Assembly: GCF_044594925.1 (NCBI RefSeq)
Contig: NZ_CP138991.1
Coordinates: 868,001-932,000, forward strand
Origin: Maribacter sp044594925
GTDB taxonomy: Bacteria > Bacteroidota > Bacteroidia > Flavobacteriales > Flavobacteriaceae
Direction: 5' to 3'
Length of the DNA stretch: 64,000 nt
The notes under the pieces are model-generated. The model searched no databases and was not told where the DNA came from. It saw nothing but the letters and a program-made list of their open reading frames with translations. Position 1 is the first letter of the stretch. Every line of letters begins with the position of its first letter. Shown here one piece after another: positions 8,792 to 17,519 of the stretch. The translations under genes were made by a program, and so were the position numbers.

Positions 8792-9244
8792 ATGGAGCTT
8801 ATATTAAAGGAAGACGTAGAAAATTTAGGTTTTAAAGACGATTTGGTAACGGTAAAAAACGGATATGGTAGAAATTACCTTATTCCTCAAGGATTGGCTG
8901 CAATGGCCACCGTTTCCGCTAAAAAGGTCTTGGCCGAGAATTTAAAGCAAAGAGCGCACAAAGAGAAAAAAGTTGTAGACGCCGCTAATAAAACTGCTGA
9001 TGCATTAAAAGCATTAGAATTGAAGATTTCCGCTAAAACAGGAGCTGGGGACAAATTGTTCGGGTCTGTTACTACAATAGATTTAGCTGCTGCTTTAGAC
9101 AAGGAAGGTCATGCAATAGATAAAAAGTTCATCAGTATTCAAGGTGGTTCTGTTAAAAGAACTGGCCCTTATAATGCACAGATTAGACTACATAGAGAGG
9201 TCGTGTTAGATTTTCCATTTGAAGTAGTTGCAGAAAAAAAGTAA
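8792..9244 (+). CDS. rplI: 50S ribosomal protein L9
   Basis: A 150-residue L9 of standard length. It has the N-terminal domain MELILKEDVENLGFKDDLVTV with the signature GYGRNYLIPQGLA, a long connecting helix through residues 45-75, and a C-terminal RNA-binding domain with KLFGSVTTIDLA. L9 bridges neighbouring ribosomes and supports reading-frame maintenance. It is the last gene of the rpsF operon; a strong hairpin begins 20 bases downstream. Confidence 0.98.
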   Translation: MELILKEDVENLGFKDDLVTVKNGYGRNYLIPQGLAAMATVSAKKVLAENLKQRAHKEKKVVDAANKTADALKALELKISAKTGAGDKLFGSVTTIDLAAALDKEGHAIDKKFISIQGGSVKRTGPYNAQIRLHREVVLDFPFEVVAEKK

Positions 9245-9263
9245 TTCTTACTAATTTGAATAC

Positions 9264-9299
9264 ATAAGCCTTTCAGTTTTCTGAAGGGCTTATTTGTTT
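9264..9299 (+). terminator. Rho-independent terminator of the ribosomal protein operon
   Basis: ATAAGCCTTTCAG (9264-9276) pairs with CTGAAGGGCTTAT (9281-9293) with one G-U pair and a TTTT loop, followed by a short T-rich stretch. Confidence 0.85.
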
Positions 9300-9341
9300 A
9301 TTCGATAGTCGAGATTTTAATGCTCCGACCTATGGGTCGAA
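9290..9341. repeat. Palindromic intergenic element, copy 1
   Basis: Bases 9290-9322 match 12969-13001 at 29 of 33 positions and contain the near-palindrome TCGATAGTCGA (9302-9312). A hairpin follows, CGACC (9326-9330) with GGTCG (9335-9339). The second copy has a hairpin at the same place with a different paired sequence. It overlaps the end of the rplI terminator. Confidence 0.65.
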
Positions 9342-9368
9342 AATAAACTTGATTTTTATTTCAATGCC

Positions 9369-9387
9369 TCTCGGGCTTGCCCCGAGA
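9369..9387. repeat. GC-rich hairpin upstream of the DUF6495-like gene
   Basis: TCTCGGG and CCCGAGA form a perfect seven-base stem with a five-base loop, 13 bases before the ATG at 9401. Similar CCCGA/TCGGG palindromes occur at 47536-47562. It could be part of a dispersed palindromic repeat family; a regulatory role is not shown. Confidence 0.5.
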
Positions 9388-9400
9388 TAGTTTTACTACT

Positions 9401-9877
9401 ATGAAGTATATTAGACTTACAAAAGAACAATTAGAAGAGTTGAACCAAGAGTTCATCAACTTTTTGGCTACCCAGTCGATAACTGGAGAAGAATGGGCAA
9501 AAATTAAAAAGGAGACCCCTAAGGTTGCGGAGGATGAACTAGATGTTTTTAGCGACTTAATATGGGAGGGTGTTCTGACCAAGGTGAATTACCTAGAGAA
9601 TATATCCGCACAGCAAATGCATCTCTTTCATTTGGCGGAGAAAGAAATGAAACTAATTGCGGTCAAAGTAATGAATCCAGAAATTGATTTGACCACTAAA
9701 GTGGGCTTTGAGTGGTTCAAGAAAAATTGGCAGTCCGATTTTGTGGATTATATGACTGCTGCCAAGGCCTATACGGAAGATAAGAACTCAGATAAATTTC
9801 AACTCATACGCCAAGGCGCGGTAATCACAAAGGGCGATTTATACCAGTGGTTTGAATCAATGATGGAAGTTTCCTAG
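9401..9877 (+). CDS. DUF6495-like conserved protein
   Basis: A 158-residue soluble protein that I tentatively place in the Bacteroidota family DUF6495; function unknown. It starts MKYIRLTKEQLEELNQEF and contains GFEWFKKNWQSDFVDYMTAA and a C-terminal ITKGDLYQWFESM. It is rich in charged and aromatic residues and has no signal peptide or membrane segment. The start at 9401 is preferred over 9377 because the upstream stretch falls in a GC-rich hairpin. It precedes hisS, which appears to have its own promoter just after this gene's stop. Confidence 0.7.
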   Translation: MKYIRLTKEQLEELNQEFINFLATQSITGEEWAKIKKETPKVAEDELDVFSDLIWEGVLTKVNYLENISAQQMHLFHLAEKEMKLIAVKVMNPEIDLTTKVGFEWFKKNWQSDFVDYMTAAKAYTEDKNSDKFQLIRQGAVITKGDLYQWFESMMEVS

Positions 9878-9885
9878 CGTAGAAC

Positions 9886-9893
9886 TATATTTG
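9886..9893 (+). promoter_or_regulatory. -7 promoter element of hisS
   Basis: TATATTTG fits TAnnTTTG and lies 17 bases before the hisS ATG. Confidence 0.6.
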
Positions 9894-9910
9894 CAACAGA
9901 ATTTTATTTC

Positions 9911-11287
9911 ATGGCACAAAAACCAGCTATACCCAAAGGAACTAGAGATTTTACTCCTATAGAAGTCAGCAAACGCGACTATATTTTTGACATTGTCAAA
10001 AAACATTTTCAAACATTTGGGTACCAACCTATAGAAACCCCATCATTTGAAAATTCTGATACCTTATTGGGTAAGTATGGTGAAGAAGGAGACCGACTGA
10101 TTTTTAAAATATTAAATTCAGGTGATTTTATAAGCAAGGTGGATGATGTAACCTATAGTTCTAAAAAATCTAGCTCGTTAGTACCAAAAATAACCGAAAA
10201 AGCTCTGCGTTATGATTTGACAGTACCTTTCGCACGTTATGTGGTAATGCATCAAAATGAATTGAACTTCCCTTTTAAAAGGTATCAAATACAACCCGTA
10301 TGGAGGGCGGATAGACCACAAAAGGGAAGGTTTAGGGAATTTTTTCAGTGTGATGCTGATGTAGTAGGTTCTGATTCCTTGTTACAGGAAGTGGAGCTCG
10401 TTCAATTGTACGATACCGTTTTTACCGATTTAAATTTAAATGGGGTAACCATTAAAATGAACAATCGTAAAATTTTATCGGGCATTGCCGAAGTAATAGG
10501 TGCAAAACAGCAACTGATAGATTTCACGGTAGCTCTTGACAAATTAGATAAAATTGGAGAAGAAGGAGTAAAGAAGGAAATGTTGAGTAAAGGCATTTCT
10601 GAGGGAGCTATTGAAAAGGCGACTCCTTTATTTTCTTTACAAGGAAGTAATGCCGAACAATTGGAAAGTTTATCGGAATTACTTAAAGACTCTGAAGAAG
10701 GTAGTAAAGGCGTTGAAGAATTACGATTTATATTTGAAGCTATTGCCGAGTTAGGGCTGCAATCTGCCCAACTCACCATAGATGTTACTCTGGCCAGAGG
10801 ACTTAATTATTATACCGGCGCTATTTTTGAAGTCGCAGCACCGGAAGGCGTTGCTATGGGCTCCATAGGCGGCGGTGGACGTTATGATGACCTTACAGGT
10901 ATCTTTGGATTAAAAGATGTAAGTGGTGTTGGAATATCATTTGGCTTGGACCGTATATATCTGGTTCTAGAAGAATTGCACCTTTTTCCAGAAGCAATTG
11001 ACCAATCTCTGGATCTACTCTGTTTAAATTTTGGAGAAAAAGAAAGCTTGGCTGCGCTTAAGCTCACTACAGTTTTAAGAAAAGCAGGTTTAAAAGCGGA
11101 CCTATATCCGACGAATGCTAAAATTCAAAAACAATTTAAGTACGCCAATAATCGTAAGGTTCCCTATGTAATACTGTTAGGTGAGCAAGAGCTGAACAAT
11201 CAGTCTTTTGTGGTTAAGCACATGGTAAGCGGAGAACAGAAAACCTATACCTTAAAAGAGGTTCAAAGTTTTATCGATAGTCTATAG
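9911..11287 (+). CDS. hisS: Histidyl-tRNA synthetase
   Basis: A 458-residue class II synthetase that charges tRNA-His. Motif 1 lies in the N-terminal part (GTRDFTPIEVSKRDYIF onward), motif 2 around FREFFQCDADVVGSDS, and the histidine-specific signatures are LARGLNYYTGAIFEV and GGGGRYDDL. Motif 3 is VGISFGLDRIYLVLE. A C-terminal anticodon-binding domain begins near residue 365. The length is normal for the eukaryote-like HisRS of Bacteroidota. The stop overlaps the convergent Nudix gene by six bases. Confidence 0.97.
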   Translation: MAQKPAIPKGTRDFTPIEVSKRDYIFDIVKKHFQTFGYQPIETPSFENSDTLLGKYGEEGDRLIFKILNSGDFISKVDDVTYSSKKSSSLVPKITEKALRYDLTVPFARYVVMHQNELNFPFKRYQIQPVWRADRPQKGRFREFFQCDADVVGSDSLLQEVELVQLYDTVFTDLNLNGVTIKMNNRKILSGIAEVIGAKQQLIDFTVALDKLDKIGEEGVKKEMLSKGISEGAIEKATPLFSLQGSNAEQLESLSELLKDSEEGSKGVEELRFIFEAIAELGLQSAQLTIDVTLARGLNYYTGAIFEVAAPEGVAMGSIGGGGRYDDLTGIFGLKDVSGVGISFGLDRIYLVLEELHLFPEAIDQSLDLLCLNFGEKESLAALKLTTVLRKAGLKADLYPTNAKIQKQFKYANNRKVPYVILLGEQELNNQSFVVKHMVSGEQKTYTLKEVQSFIDSL

Positions 11288-11830
11288 TTTTGTTCTAATA
11301 GATTTGACTATTTCATGAAAATAGGAGGTTTTGTGAGGAACATATTTTTTCAGTCTTATATTATTTTCAGTTTCTTCTTGAAATTTATCAATGAAAATAA
11401 GATCTAAAGCCGCTACTTCGCTATCCTGTTTTTTTAGTTGCTTTAAAGGTGACTGAAGTTCACAAATAAAAGTATGGTGAAATTCGGAGTCAATAAGGTC
11501 CTCATGATGTTCATGGACAGATTTAAAAACACCAATTTTTTCTAATTCTTTCTCCTTAATATCTAAACCAATTTCTTCTGCTATTTCCCTAATCGCTGCA
11601 AGCTTAATTTCTTCACCAGCACCAATATGTCCTGCAACTGAAACATCCCAAAGCAATGGGTGTATAACCTTATTTTTTCCTCGCTTTTGTATAAGAATCT
11701 CTCCGTCTTTTGTGTAAAGCCAAATATGTACGGTAGCATGAAAAAGTCCCATGCGATGCGCATAGGACTTTAATTCAATTTCACCTGTGTTATTCCCTTG
11801 GGAATCTAAAATGGTTATTAATTCATCCAT
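11282..11830 (-). CDS. Nudix hydrolase (YfcD-like)
   Basis: A 182-residue protein with a complete Nudix box: G at the start of GHIGAGE, seven residues, then REIAEEIGL. It therefore probably hydrolyses a nucleoside diphosphate linked to another moiety using Mg2+. The overall arrangement, DELITILDSQGN at the N-terminus and HATVHIWLY before the box, resembles the YfcD/isopentenyl-diphosphate-isomerase-like subgroup, whose substrates are not settled. It is convergent with hisS. Confidence 0.85.
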   Translation of the reverse strand: MDELITILDSQGNNTGEIELKSYAHRMGLFHATVHIWLYTKDGEILIQKRGKNKVIHPLLWDVSVAGHIGAGEEIKLAAIREIAEEIGLDIKEKELEKIGVFKSVHEHHEDLIDSEFHHTFICELQSPLKQLKKQDSEVAALDLIFIDKFQEETENNIRLKKYVPHKTSYFHEIVKSIRTKL

Positions 11831-11876
11831 AACTTACTAAAATTCTGTCTCTAAAAAAGGATTTAGGAGCTAACTA

Positions 11877-12965
11877 TTAGTCAAAATAACTAAACGTTTC
11901 TCCCTCTTTAATGTTTAACAGTGTTTCATAAATCAGGCGGATTACATTTTCCACATCATCTTTATGTACGGTTTCAACGGTGGTATGCATATATCTTAAG
12001 GGTAAAGAAATCAAAGCAGAAGCTACGCCACCATTACTGTATGCAAATGCATCCGTATCTGTCCCTGTAGACCTTGAAGCCGCCATACGTTGAAAAGGAA
12101 TTTTATTCTTTTCCGCGGTATCTATTATGCGTTCCCTGAGTTTGTTTTGTACTGCTGGAGCATAAGAAATTACAGGCCCTGCACCAATTTCGGTATGCCC
12201 TTGTACTTTTTTATCAATCAATGGGGTCGTGGTATCATGACACACATCCGTAACAATGGCGATATTCGGTTTAATAGTTTGTGTAATCATTTCCGCACCT
12301 CTGAGACCAATTTCTTCCTGCACCGAATTGGTAATATAAAGCCCAAAAGGAAGTTTTTTCTTGTTTTCATGAAGCAAACGTGCCACTTCGGCAATCATAA
12401 AACCTCCGGCACGGTTATCTATAGCTCTACAGACGAATTTATCTTTATTCAATACATGAAACTCATCTGGGTAGGTAATAACGCACCCTACATGAACTCC
12501 CATTTTTTCTACTTCTTCCTTGTCTTTTGCACCTATGTCAATAAAAATATTGTCTAATTTGGGTGGTTCTTCTTTACCACTCTTTCTTGTATGTATGGCT
12601 GGCCATCCAAAAACACCTTTTACAATTCCGTTCTTGGTGTGGATATTTACCCATTTAGAGGGCGCTATTTGATGGTCACTACCACCATTACGGATAACAT
12701 AGAGCAATCCGTTATCGGTAATGTAATTTACATACCAGGATATTTCATCAGAATGCCCTTCGATGACCACTTTAAATTCTGCATCAGGGTTTATCACTCC
12801 AACTGCAGAACCGTACGTATCGGTAATAAAAGTATCCACGTAAGGTTTTAGATAATTCATCCATAATTTTTGCCCCTCCCACTCATATCCCGTAGGGGAA
12901 GCATTGTTCAAGTATTTTTCAAAAAATTCCAGGGACTTTTTTGTAATAATATCTTTTTTGGCCAT
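11877..12965 (-). CDS. M42 family metallopeptidase (glutamyl aminopeptidase type)
   Basis: A 362-residue cytosolic aminopeptidase of family M42, which forms large tetrahedral dodecamers and trims peptides. The two-metal site is visible in order: His and Asp in EGHSDE, bridging Asp in AIDNRAGG, catalytic and metal Glu in VQEEIGLRGA, Asp in TDVCHD and a final His in RYMHTTVE. The start at 12965 (MAKKDIITKK) follows directly on a palindromic intergenic element at 12969-13018. Transcribed alone on the minus strand. Confidence 0.93.
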   Translation of the reverse strand: MAKKDIITKKSLEFFEKYLNNASPTGYEWEGQKLWMNYLKPYVDTFITDTYGSAVGVINPDAEFKVVIEGHSDEISWYVNYITDNGLLYVIRNGGSDHQIAPSKWVNIHTKNGIVKGVFGWPAIHTRKSGKEEPPKLDNIFIDIGAKDKEEVEKMGVHVGCVITYPDEFHVLNKDKFVCRAIDNRAGGFMIAEVARLLHENKKKLPFGLYITNSVQEEIGLRGAEMITQTIKPNIAIVTDVCHDTTTPLIDKKVQGHTEIGAGPVISYAPAVQNKLRERIIDTAEKNKIPFQRMAASRSTGTDTDAFAYSNGGVASALISLPLRYMHTTVETVHKDDVENVIRLIYETLLNIKEGETFSYFD

Positions 12966-12968
12966 ATA

Positions 12969-13020
12969 TTATTTGTTTACTCGATAATCGAGATTAAAAT
13001 GTCTCAAGGATTACCTTGGA
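12969..13020. repeat. Palindromic intergenic element, copy 2
   Basis: Bases 12969-13001 match copy 1 (9290-9322) at 29 of 33 positions and contain the perfect palindrome CTCGATAATCGAG (12980-12992). The hairpin that follows is CAAGG (13005-13009) with CCTTG (13014-13018). It replaces the CGACC/GGTCG stem of copy 1 while keeping pairing. Confidence 0.65.
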
Positions 13021-13131
13021 ACAATAAGTTGTTTTCCTTTCTAATACCTATTGGATATTCAACAAAGGAATCTATAATACAAACTTAGCAATATTCGATT
13101 GTTTTTGATACTATGCTTTCTGAATTATCAT

Positions 13132-13139
13132 TAATTTTG
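13132..13139 (+). promoter_or_regulatory. -7 promoter element of the DUF4294 gene
   Basis: TAATTTTG fits TAnnTTTG and lies 25 bases before the ATG at 13165. Confidence 0.6.
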
Positions 13140-13164
13140 GCAAGGCTTTTGCTTTAAACGGATT

Positions 13165-13854
13165 ATGAAAAGAGGTTTTTGTTTATTATTTCTCAATATA
13201 CTGCTTTTGAACATTGCTATTGGGCAAGTCGAGGAACAACCTCTAGATTCAATTTCTGAAAAATTGATTATTATAGAAGGGGATTCTATTGTTCAAAGTT
13301 CAATAGCCTTGGAGGAAGCTTATGTTTTTGGCAGGCTTAAGTTTAGCTCATACGATGAGAAGTTACGGTATTACATTCTGCGCAGAAAAACACAGAAAGT
13401 GTATCCTTATGCCAAACTGGCCGCAGAACGTTTGGTGGAATTGAACGATAGTCTCAAGTACATCAAAAGAAAGGGTAAACGTAAAAAATACACCAAAAAA
13501 GTTCAAAAATATATTGAAGAGGAATTCTCTGAGGAACTAAAAAAATTGACGAGAACGGAAGGTCAAATCCTAGTAAAACTTATCTATCGGCAAACTGGTA
13601 CAACGGCATTTGATTTGGTGAAGGAGCTTAGAAGCGGGTGGAGAGCATTTTGGTATAATACCACAGCTAAACTTTTTAAGATCAGTATAAAAGAGGAGTT
13701 TCATCCAGATAAAATTGAGGAGGACTACCTTATTGAGGATATATTGCAACGTGCTTTTGCTGCCGGTAAATTAGAGCGACAGGAGTCTGTTCTGGATTAT
13801 AATTATGCAGATCTCTTCAATAAATGGAAGAATCCTAATAAAGCAAGGAATTGA
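13165..13854 (+). CDS. DUF4294 domain-containing secreted protein
   Basis: A 229-residue protein with a signal peptide (KRGFCLLFLNILLLNIAIG, cleavage before QVEEQ). The DUF4294 region covers residues 75-220: YYILRRKTQKVYPYAKLAAE, a lysine-rich patch with KRKGKRKKYTKK, then LVKLIYRQTGTTAFDLVKEL and GWRAFWYNTTAKLF. It is probably periplasmic; the function of the family is unknown. It has its own promoter and is divergent from the M42 peptidase. Confidence 0.85.
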   Translation: MKRGFCLLFLNILLLNIAIGQVEEQPLDSISEKLIIIEGDSIVQSSIALEEAYVFGRLKFSSYDEKLRYYILRRKTQKVYPYAKLAAERLVELNDSLKYIKRKGKRKKYTKKVQKYIEEEFSEELKKLTRTEGQILVKLIYRQTGTTAFDLVKELRSGWRAFWYNTTAKLFKISIKEEFHPDKIEEDYLIEDILQRAFAAGKLERQESVLDYNYADLFNKWKNPNKARN

Positions 13855-13861
13855 GCATGCC

Positions 13862-14086
13862 TCACTTTTTTCCGAACATAGAATTCATAATCGTTTTTAT
13901 ACCCTTAAAACCCATTCCAATCGCAGCAATTGCTAGCAATATCCCTATTATCAATACAGGCCAGTAAAAAGGATGATTTTCATTCTTAAAAGCTTGCCAG
14001 ATGACAATGGGAGCTAAGAACATAAGCATTACCGTGTAGCCTAACTGTTTGACACCTTTTACTAAAATATCCTTGTTGGTTCTCAT
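13862..14086 (-). CDS. Small two-helix membrane protein (DUF6095-like)
   Basis: A 74-residue protein with two hydrophobic segments, LGYTVMLMFLAPIVIWQAF and FYWPVLIIGILLAIAAIGMG, separated by a short ENHPF turn. The ends are basic (MRTNKDILVKGVK, MNSMFGKK). The pattern fits the Bacteroidota family DUF6095, of unknown function. It is convergent with DUF4294 (seven bases apart) and is followed on the minus strand by the DUF4249/TonB pair upstream, from which it is separated by 56 bases. Confidence 0.7.
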   Translation of the reverse strand: MRTNKDILVKGVKQLGYTVMLMFLAPIVIWQAFKNENHPFYWPVLIIGILLAIAAIGMGFKGIKTIMNSMFGKK

Positions 14087-14142
14087 TCTATTATAATACG
14101 ATATAAATCTACTTGGGGAATAACGAAGATTTAAGAAAAAAG

Positions 14143-15000
14143 TTATTCTATAGTAATGGTTCTGGAGAATTGTTGTACCACCGCAAAGTAGCCCAATACA
14201 AAATTTTCTGGTTGTCCTACATTGTCAAAAACCTCTTCATTATCAATGTTACTGGCATTGATAATATTGCCCCGAACGGTTGCAGATGGCGTTTGGAAAG
14301 GTCCCTGGTCACCACCAGATTGTATAATAAGTTGATTCATGTAGTTGTAAAACCCTTCATCAGCACCTAGAATATTAATAGCTACCTCATCACCTGCATT
14401 TAATTCATTGTCGTAAAAATAAGAGAATTCAAATGTTTGCCCTTGATAAAACTCATCTTCGGTAACCAAGTATTCATTAAAATCAAAGTCGAAAATATAA
14501 AAGTCATCACGTTCCGCATCATCATCAAAGGAGACAATGATTTCCGTTTCATCTCCACCAAAGAGCGTTTCTGTCCCTTGGGTTAAGTTGGCTATAGGTA
14601 CCGTTGGTACATATTCTGTGCGTGCTACATAAATATCATCTTCATAATTTATACTCAAAAGAAGTCTACCTTCGGTCAGAAGGCTATTATCAACAGTTTT
14701 TTCATAAATACCGCTTCCAGGCTCTTCCTCTATCAATACCATAATATTTCCTGCCATATCGGTAGAGGCATCTAAGTTGGTAACTGTAATCTGTTCTAAA
14801 TTAGCGACGGGAGTAGGCTCAAAAAAAGAACTCGTAAGTCTTACTTTTACTTGAATATTGGTGACCGTAGAGCTATCTTGAATACGAATCAAGGCGTCTA
14901 CGCTAAGTCTTGGAGGCTCTGATGGTGTCTCTATTTCAATGACATCTTCACAGGCTAAAAAGCTGAAAGTAGCTACGAGAATATATACCAGTCTTTTCAT
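14143..15000 (-). CDS. DUF4249 family outer-membrane lipoprotein
   Basis: A 285-residue protein with a lipoprotein signal peptide (KRLVYILVATFSFLAC, lipobox cysteine at 17). The mature part has the DUF4249 pattern: an N-terminal strand PRLSVDALI, a beta-sandwich-like middle with many acidic residues, and a C-terminal GNIINASNIDNEEVFDNVGQ segment. DUF4249 proteins are regularly encoded beside SusC-like TonB receptors and are thought to act as their surface partners. Here it starts three bases after the TonB receptor stop, so the two are co-transcribed. Confidence 0.9.
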   Translation of the reverse strand: MKRLVYILVATFSFLACEDVIEIETPSEPPRLSVDALIRIQDSSTVTNIQVKVRLTSSFFEPTPVANLEQITVTNLDASTDMAGNIMVLIEEEPGSGIYEKTVDNSLLTEGRLLLSINYEDDIYVARTEYVPTVPIANLTQGTETLFGGDETEIIVSFDDDAERDDFYIFDFDFNEYLVTEDEFYQGQTFEFSYFYDNELNAGDEVAINILGADEGFYNYMNQLIIQSGGDQGPFQTPSATVRGNIINASNIDNEEVFDNVGQPENFVLGYFAVVQQFSRTITIE

Positions 15001-15003
15001 CTG

Positions 15004-17403
15004 TTAAAATTTAAAATTATAGGTTACTGCAGGCACCACTCCGAATATTGACGTTCTAATTGCTTCGTTAACTCCTGTATCCTGATTTCTTCTAAAGTTA
15101 ATGGATGCAGCATTTCTTCTGTTGTAAAGATTGTAAATGCTAAAAATCCATTCGCCTTGGACTTTTCTGTTGGCATTTTTCTTTGGAGTTAAAGTGGCCG
15201 ATAAATCGATACGATGATAATCTGGCAGGCGCTCCTCGTTCCGAAGACCAAAATAGGGTATGGTAAGTCCTTGGAATTCAAATTGTCCAACAGGATAATT
15301 GGTCGGTTGTCCGGTTTGATATACGAAGTTGGTGTTAAAACTCCATTTTTTGTTGAGTTCATAACTCGCAAAAAGGGAGATATCATGTGTTTTGTCGTAT
15401 GGGGTATTGTACCATTGCCCCAAGTTTATACCACTTTCTAGATTACTCCTACCATTATCTTCAACCGAAGCCCTTCCTGGTGTCCTTTGTTCCGATTTTG
15501 ATAGGGTATAGGCCAGCCATCCTTGAAATCTACCCTCATTTTTACGAAGTAAAAATTCTAAGCCATATGCCCTGGCTTCCCCATTAAGGATAACCTGTTC
15601 TATAGCATCGTTTGCTATAAGATTTGCCCCATCAATATAATCTATCCTATTTTGTATGTCTTTATAAAAAACTTCCGATTCTACCGAATATTCCCCATCA
15701 TTGATATTTCTAAAATAACCAAGAGCGTATTGGTCCAAAAGCTGGGGTTTTACAAAAGGGCCACTGGGGGTCCAAACATCGAGAGGAGTAGGGGAGCTGG
15801 TGTTAGAAAGTAAATGCAGGTACTGAGCCAAACGGGTATAACTCGCTTTTACCGAACTTTTAGAGTTAAAGGTATATGCTAGAGAGGCCCTTGGTTCAAA
15901 ATTACTAAAGGTGGCAAGGCTACCGCCTCTACCAGGGTTAATTACTTCTATTGGCTCCGCCTCTTGATAAATGAGTAGAAATGGGTCAAATAACACCGGA
16001 TTGTCATTTTCATAAATATTGAGTTCATCTTGCCCTAGTCGTACAAAATTACTGAAACGTAAGCCATATCCTAGGCTAAGATTTTCCGTTACCCGATGTT
16101 CCACATCGATATAGGCTGCAAATTCATTTGCGTATTTTTGAGTAAGCTGTTCCTCCAATATACCTGATTCCGAATTACTGGGCTCAATTTTGCCCGGATT
16201 AAATTGATAATAGATATTATTAAGGCCGTAATTAATCTGTAGTTTATCGTTCAGGTAATGCTTAAGGTCATATTTTACATTAAAGTTTCGAATCCCGGAA
16301 TTCCAATTAAATCCTACAAAATCTAATTTAAGGCCATAGTAGTAATCCGAGTAGATTAAAGATAGATTGGAAAATAATTTATCAGAAAATAAATGATTCC
16401 ATCTAAAATTAGCTACTGTATTCCCATAGGTATTTACAAAACTATCGTTTATACCAAAAACATCTCGACCAAAATAACCGGAGAGAAAAATATTGTTATT
16501 TGCATTCAACTTGTAATTTAATTTGGTGTTCAAATCAAAGAAGTAGGCGGTATTATCAACATCGAAGAGCGGTAAAAATAAGTGCGCATAGGACGCTCTT
16601 CCACCGATTAAGAAAGCAGCCTTATCTTTTTTTATAGGACCCTCGACCAAAAGTCTACTGGCCACGGCACCAATACCACCGTTTACCTTAAGTTCTTTGC
16701 TATTACCTTCTTTCTGAAAAATATCTAAAACCGAGGAAACTCTACCTCCGTATCTTGCTGGAATCCCACCTTTATACAGTTTAATATCTTTAATGGCATC
16801 GGGGTTAAAGACAGAAAAGAACCCAAAAAGATGAGAAGAATTGAAAATTATGGCTTCATCCAAAAGAATTAGGTTTTGGTCAACCGCCCCACCACGTACG
16901 TTAAAACCAGAGGCCCCTTCACCTGCGTTGGTTACACCAGGTAATAAGAGAATGGATTTGATGACGTCCGCTTCTCCCAAGATTACAGGTATTTTTTTTA
17001 TGGTGCTCACGGATAAGGTGTTTACACTCATCTGGGGCTTTCTAATATCCATTTTTTCCACATTCTCGGTAACAATAACTTCTTCTAGCTGTTCAGCCTC
17101 TTCAGTGAGTTTAAAATCGATTTTGGCATCTTTATCTAGAGAAATGTTCTGCACAATTTCCTTAAAACCTAAATAACTGACCAAAACTTGATATTCACCT
17201 TCTGGAAGTGTTATGGAGTAAAAGCCATATTCATTGGTCGTAACGCCTGTACGTAACTCTGGAAAGGCAATGGTTACGCCTATAAGGGTTTCGTTACTGT
17301 TCTCTTCTGTAATTGTACCACTGAGGGTATGTTTTTGTTGGGCCGTTATGGTAAATAAGGAAAAAAAAGATAGTCCGAAGAGAAGACTTTTAAGGTAATT
17401 CAT
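15004..17403 (-). CDS. TonB-dependent outer-membrane receptor with N-terminal carboxypeptidase-regulatory-like domain
   Basis: A 799-residue receptor. Residues 1-21 are a signal peptide (SLLFGLSFFSLFTITA). Residues 25-105 form a carboxypeptidase D regulatory-like domain (LSGTITEENSNETLIGVTIA, LPEGEYQVLVSYLGF). The plug follows at about 120-230, with GASGFNVRGGAVDQNLILLD and KLYKGGIPARYGG, and the rest is a beta barrel ending in VVPAVTYNFKF with a terminal aromatic residue. It should import a large ligand across the outer membrane using TonB energy; the ligand cannot be deduced. It pairs with the DUF4249 lipoprotein. No sugar-degrading genes are nearby, so a polysaccharide locus is unlikely. 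Confidence 0.93.
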   Translation of the reverse strand: MNYLKSLLFGLSFFSLFTITAQQKHTLSGTITEENSNETLIGVTIAFPELRTGVTTNEYGFYSITLPEGEYQVLVSYLGFKEIVQNISLDKDAKIDFKLTEEAEQLEEVIVTENVEKMDIRKPQMSVNTLSVSTIKKIPVILGEADVIKSILLLPGVTNAGEGASGFNVRGGAVDQNLILLDEAIIFNSSHLFGFFSVFNPDAIKDIKLYKGGIPARYGGRVSSVLDIFQKEGNSKELKVNGGIGAVASRLLVEGPIKKDKAAFLIGGRASYAHLFLPLFDVDNTAYFFDLNTKLNYKLNANNNIFLSGYFGRDVFGINDSFVNTYGNTVANFRWNHLFSDKLFSNLSLIYSDYYYGLKLDFVGFNWNSGIRNFNVKYDLKHYLNDKLQINYGLNNIYYQFNPGKIEPSNSESGILEEQLTQKYANEFAAYIDVEHRVTENLSLGYGLRFSNFVRLGQDELNIYENDNPVLFDPFLLIYQEAEPIEVINPGRGGSLATFSNFEPRASLAYTFNSKSSVKASYTRLAQYLHLLSNTSSPTPLDVWTPSGPFVKPQLLDQYALGYFRNINDGEYSVESEVFYKDIQNRIDYIDGANLIANDAIEQVILNGEARAYGLEFLLRKNEGRFQGWLAYTLSKSEQRTPGRASVEDNGRSNLESGINLGQWYNTPYDKTHDISLFASYELNKKWSFNTNFVYQTGQPTNYPVGQFEFQGLTIPYFGLRNEERLPDYHRIDLSATLTPKKNANRKVQGEWIFSIYNLYNRRNAASINFRRNQDTGVNEAIRTSIFGVVPAVTYNFKF

Positions 17404-17466
17404 TCAAAGTTTTTTTAAAAATAAACAGAAATGTGAGACGTTTGAAAACCTTAACAGTTTTTCAAT

Positions 17467-17500
17467 AAAAAAGGTCCACTTGTTTAGCGGACCTTTTTTT
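17467..17500. terminator. Rho-independent terminator downstream of icd
   Basis: AAGGTCC (17471-17477) pairs with GGACCTT (17489-17495), with A and T runs on the two sides. It terminates icd on the minus strand; the symmetry would also allow plus-strand activity. Confidence 0.85.
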
Positions 17501-17519
17501 GAGTTCGGTATATTTTAAC

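Noticed and set aside
11282..11287. Frameshift or error at the hisS and Nudix gene ends
   Set aside because: The six-base convergent overlap is normal, and both proteins end at family-typical positions.
12090..12557. A long plus-strand open frame opposite the M42 peptidase gene
   Set aside because: It is antisense to a complete, motif-rich M42 gene and has no family features; it follows from the codon pattern of the real gene.
14143..17403. Polysaccharide utilisation locus
   Set aside because: The receptor's partner is DUF4249 and not a SusD-like protein, and there are no glycoside hydrolase or sulfatase genes nearby.
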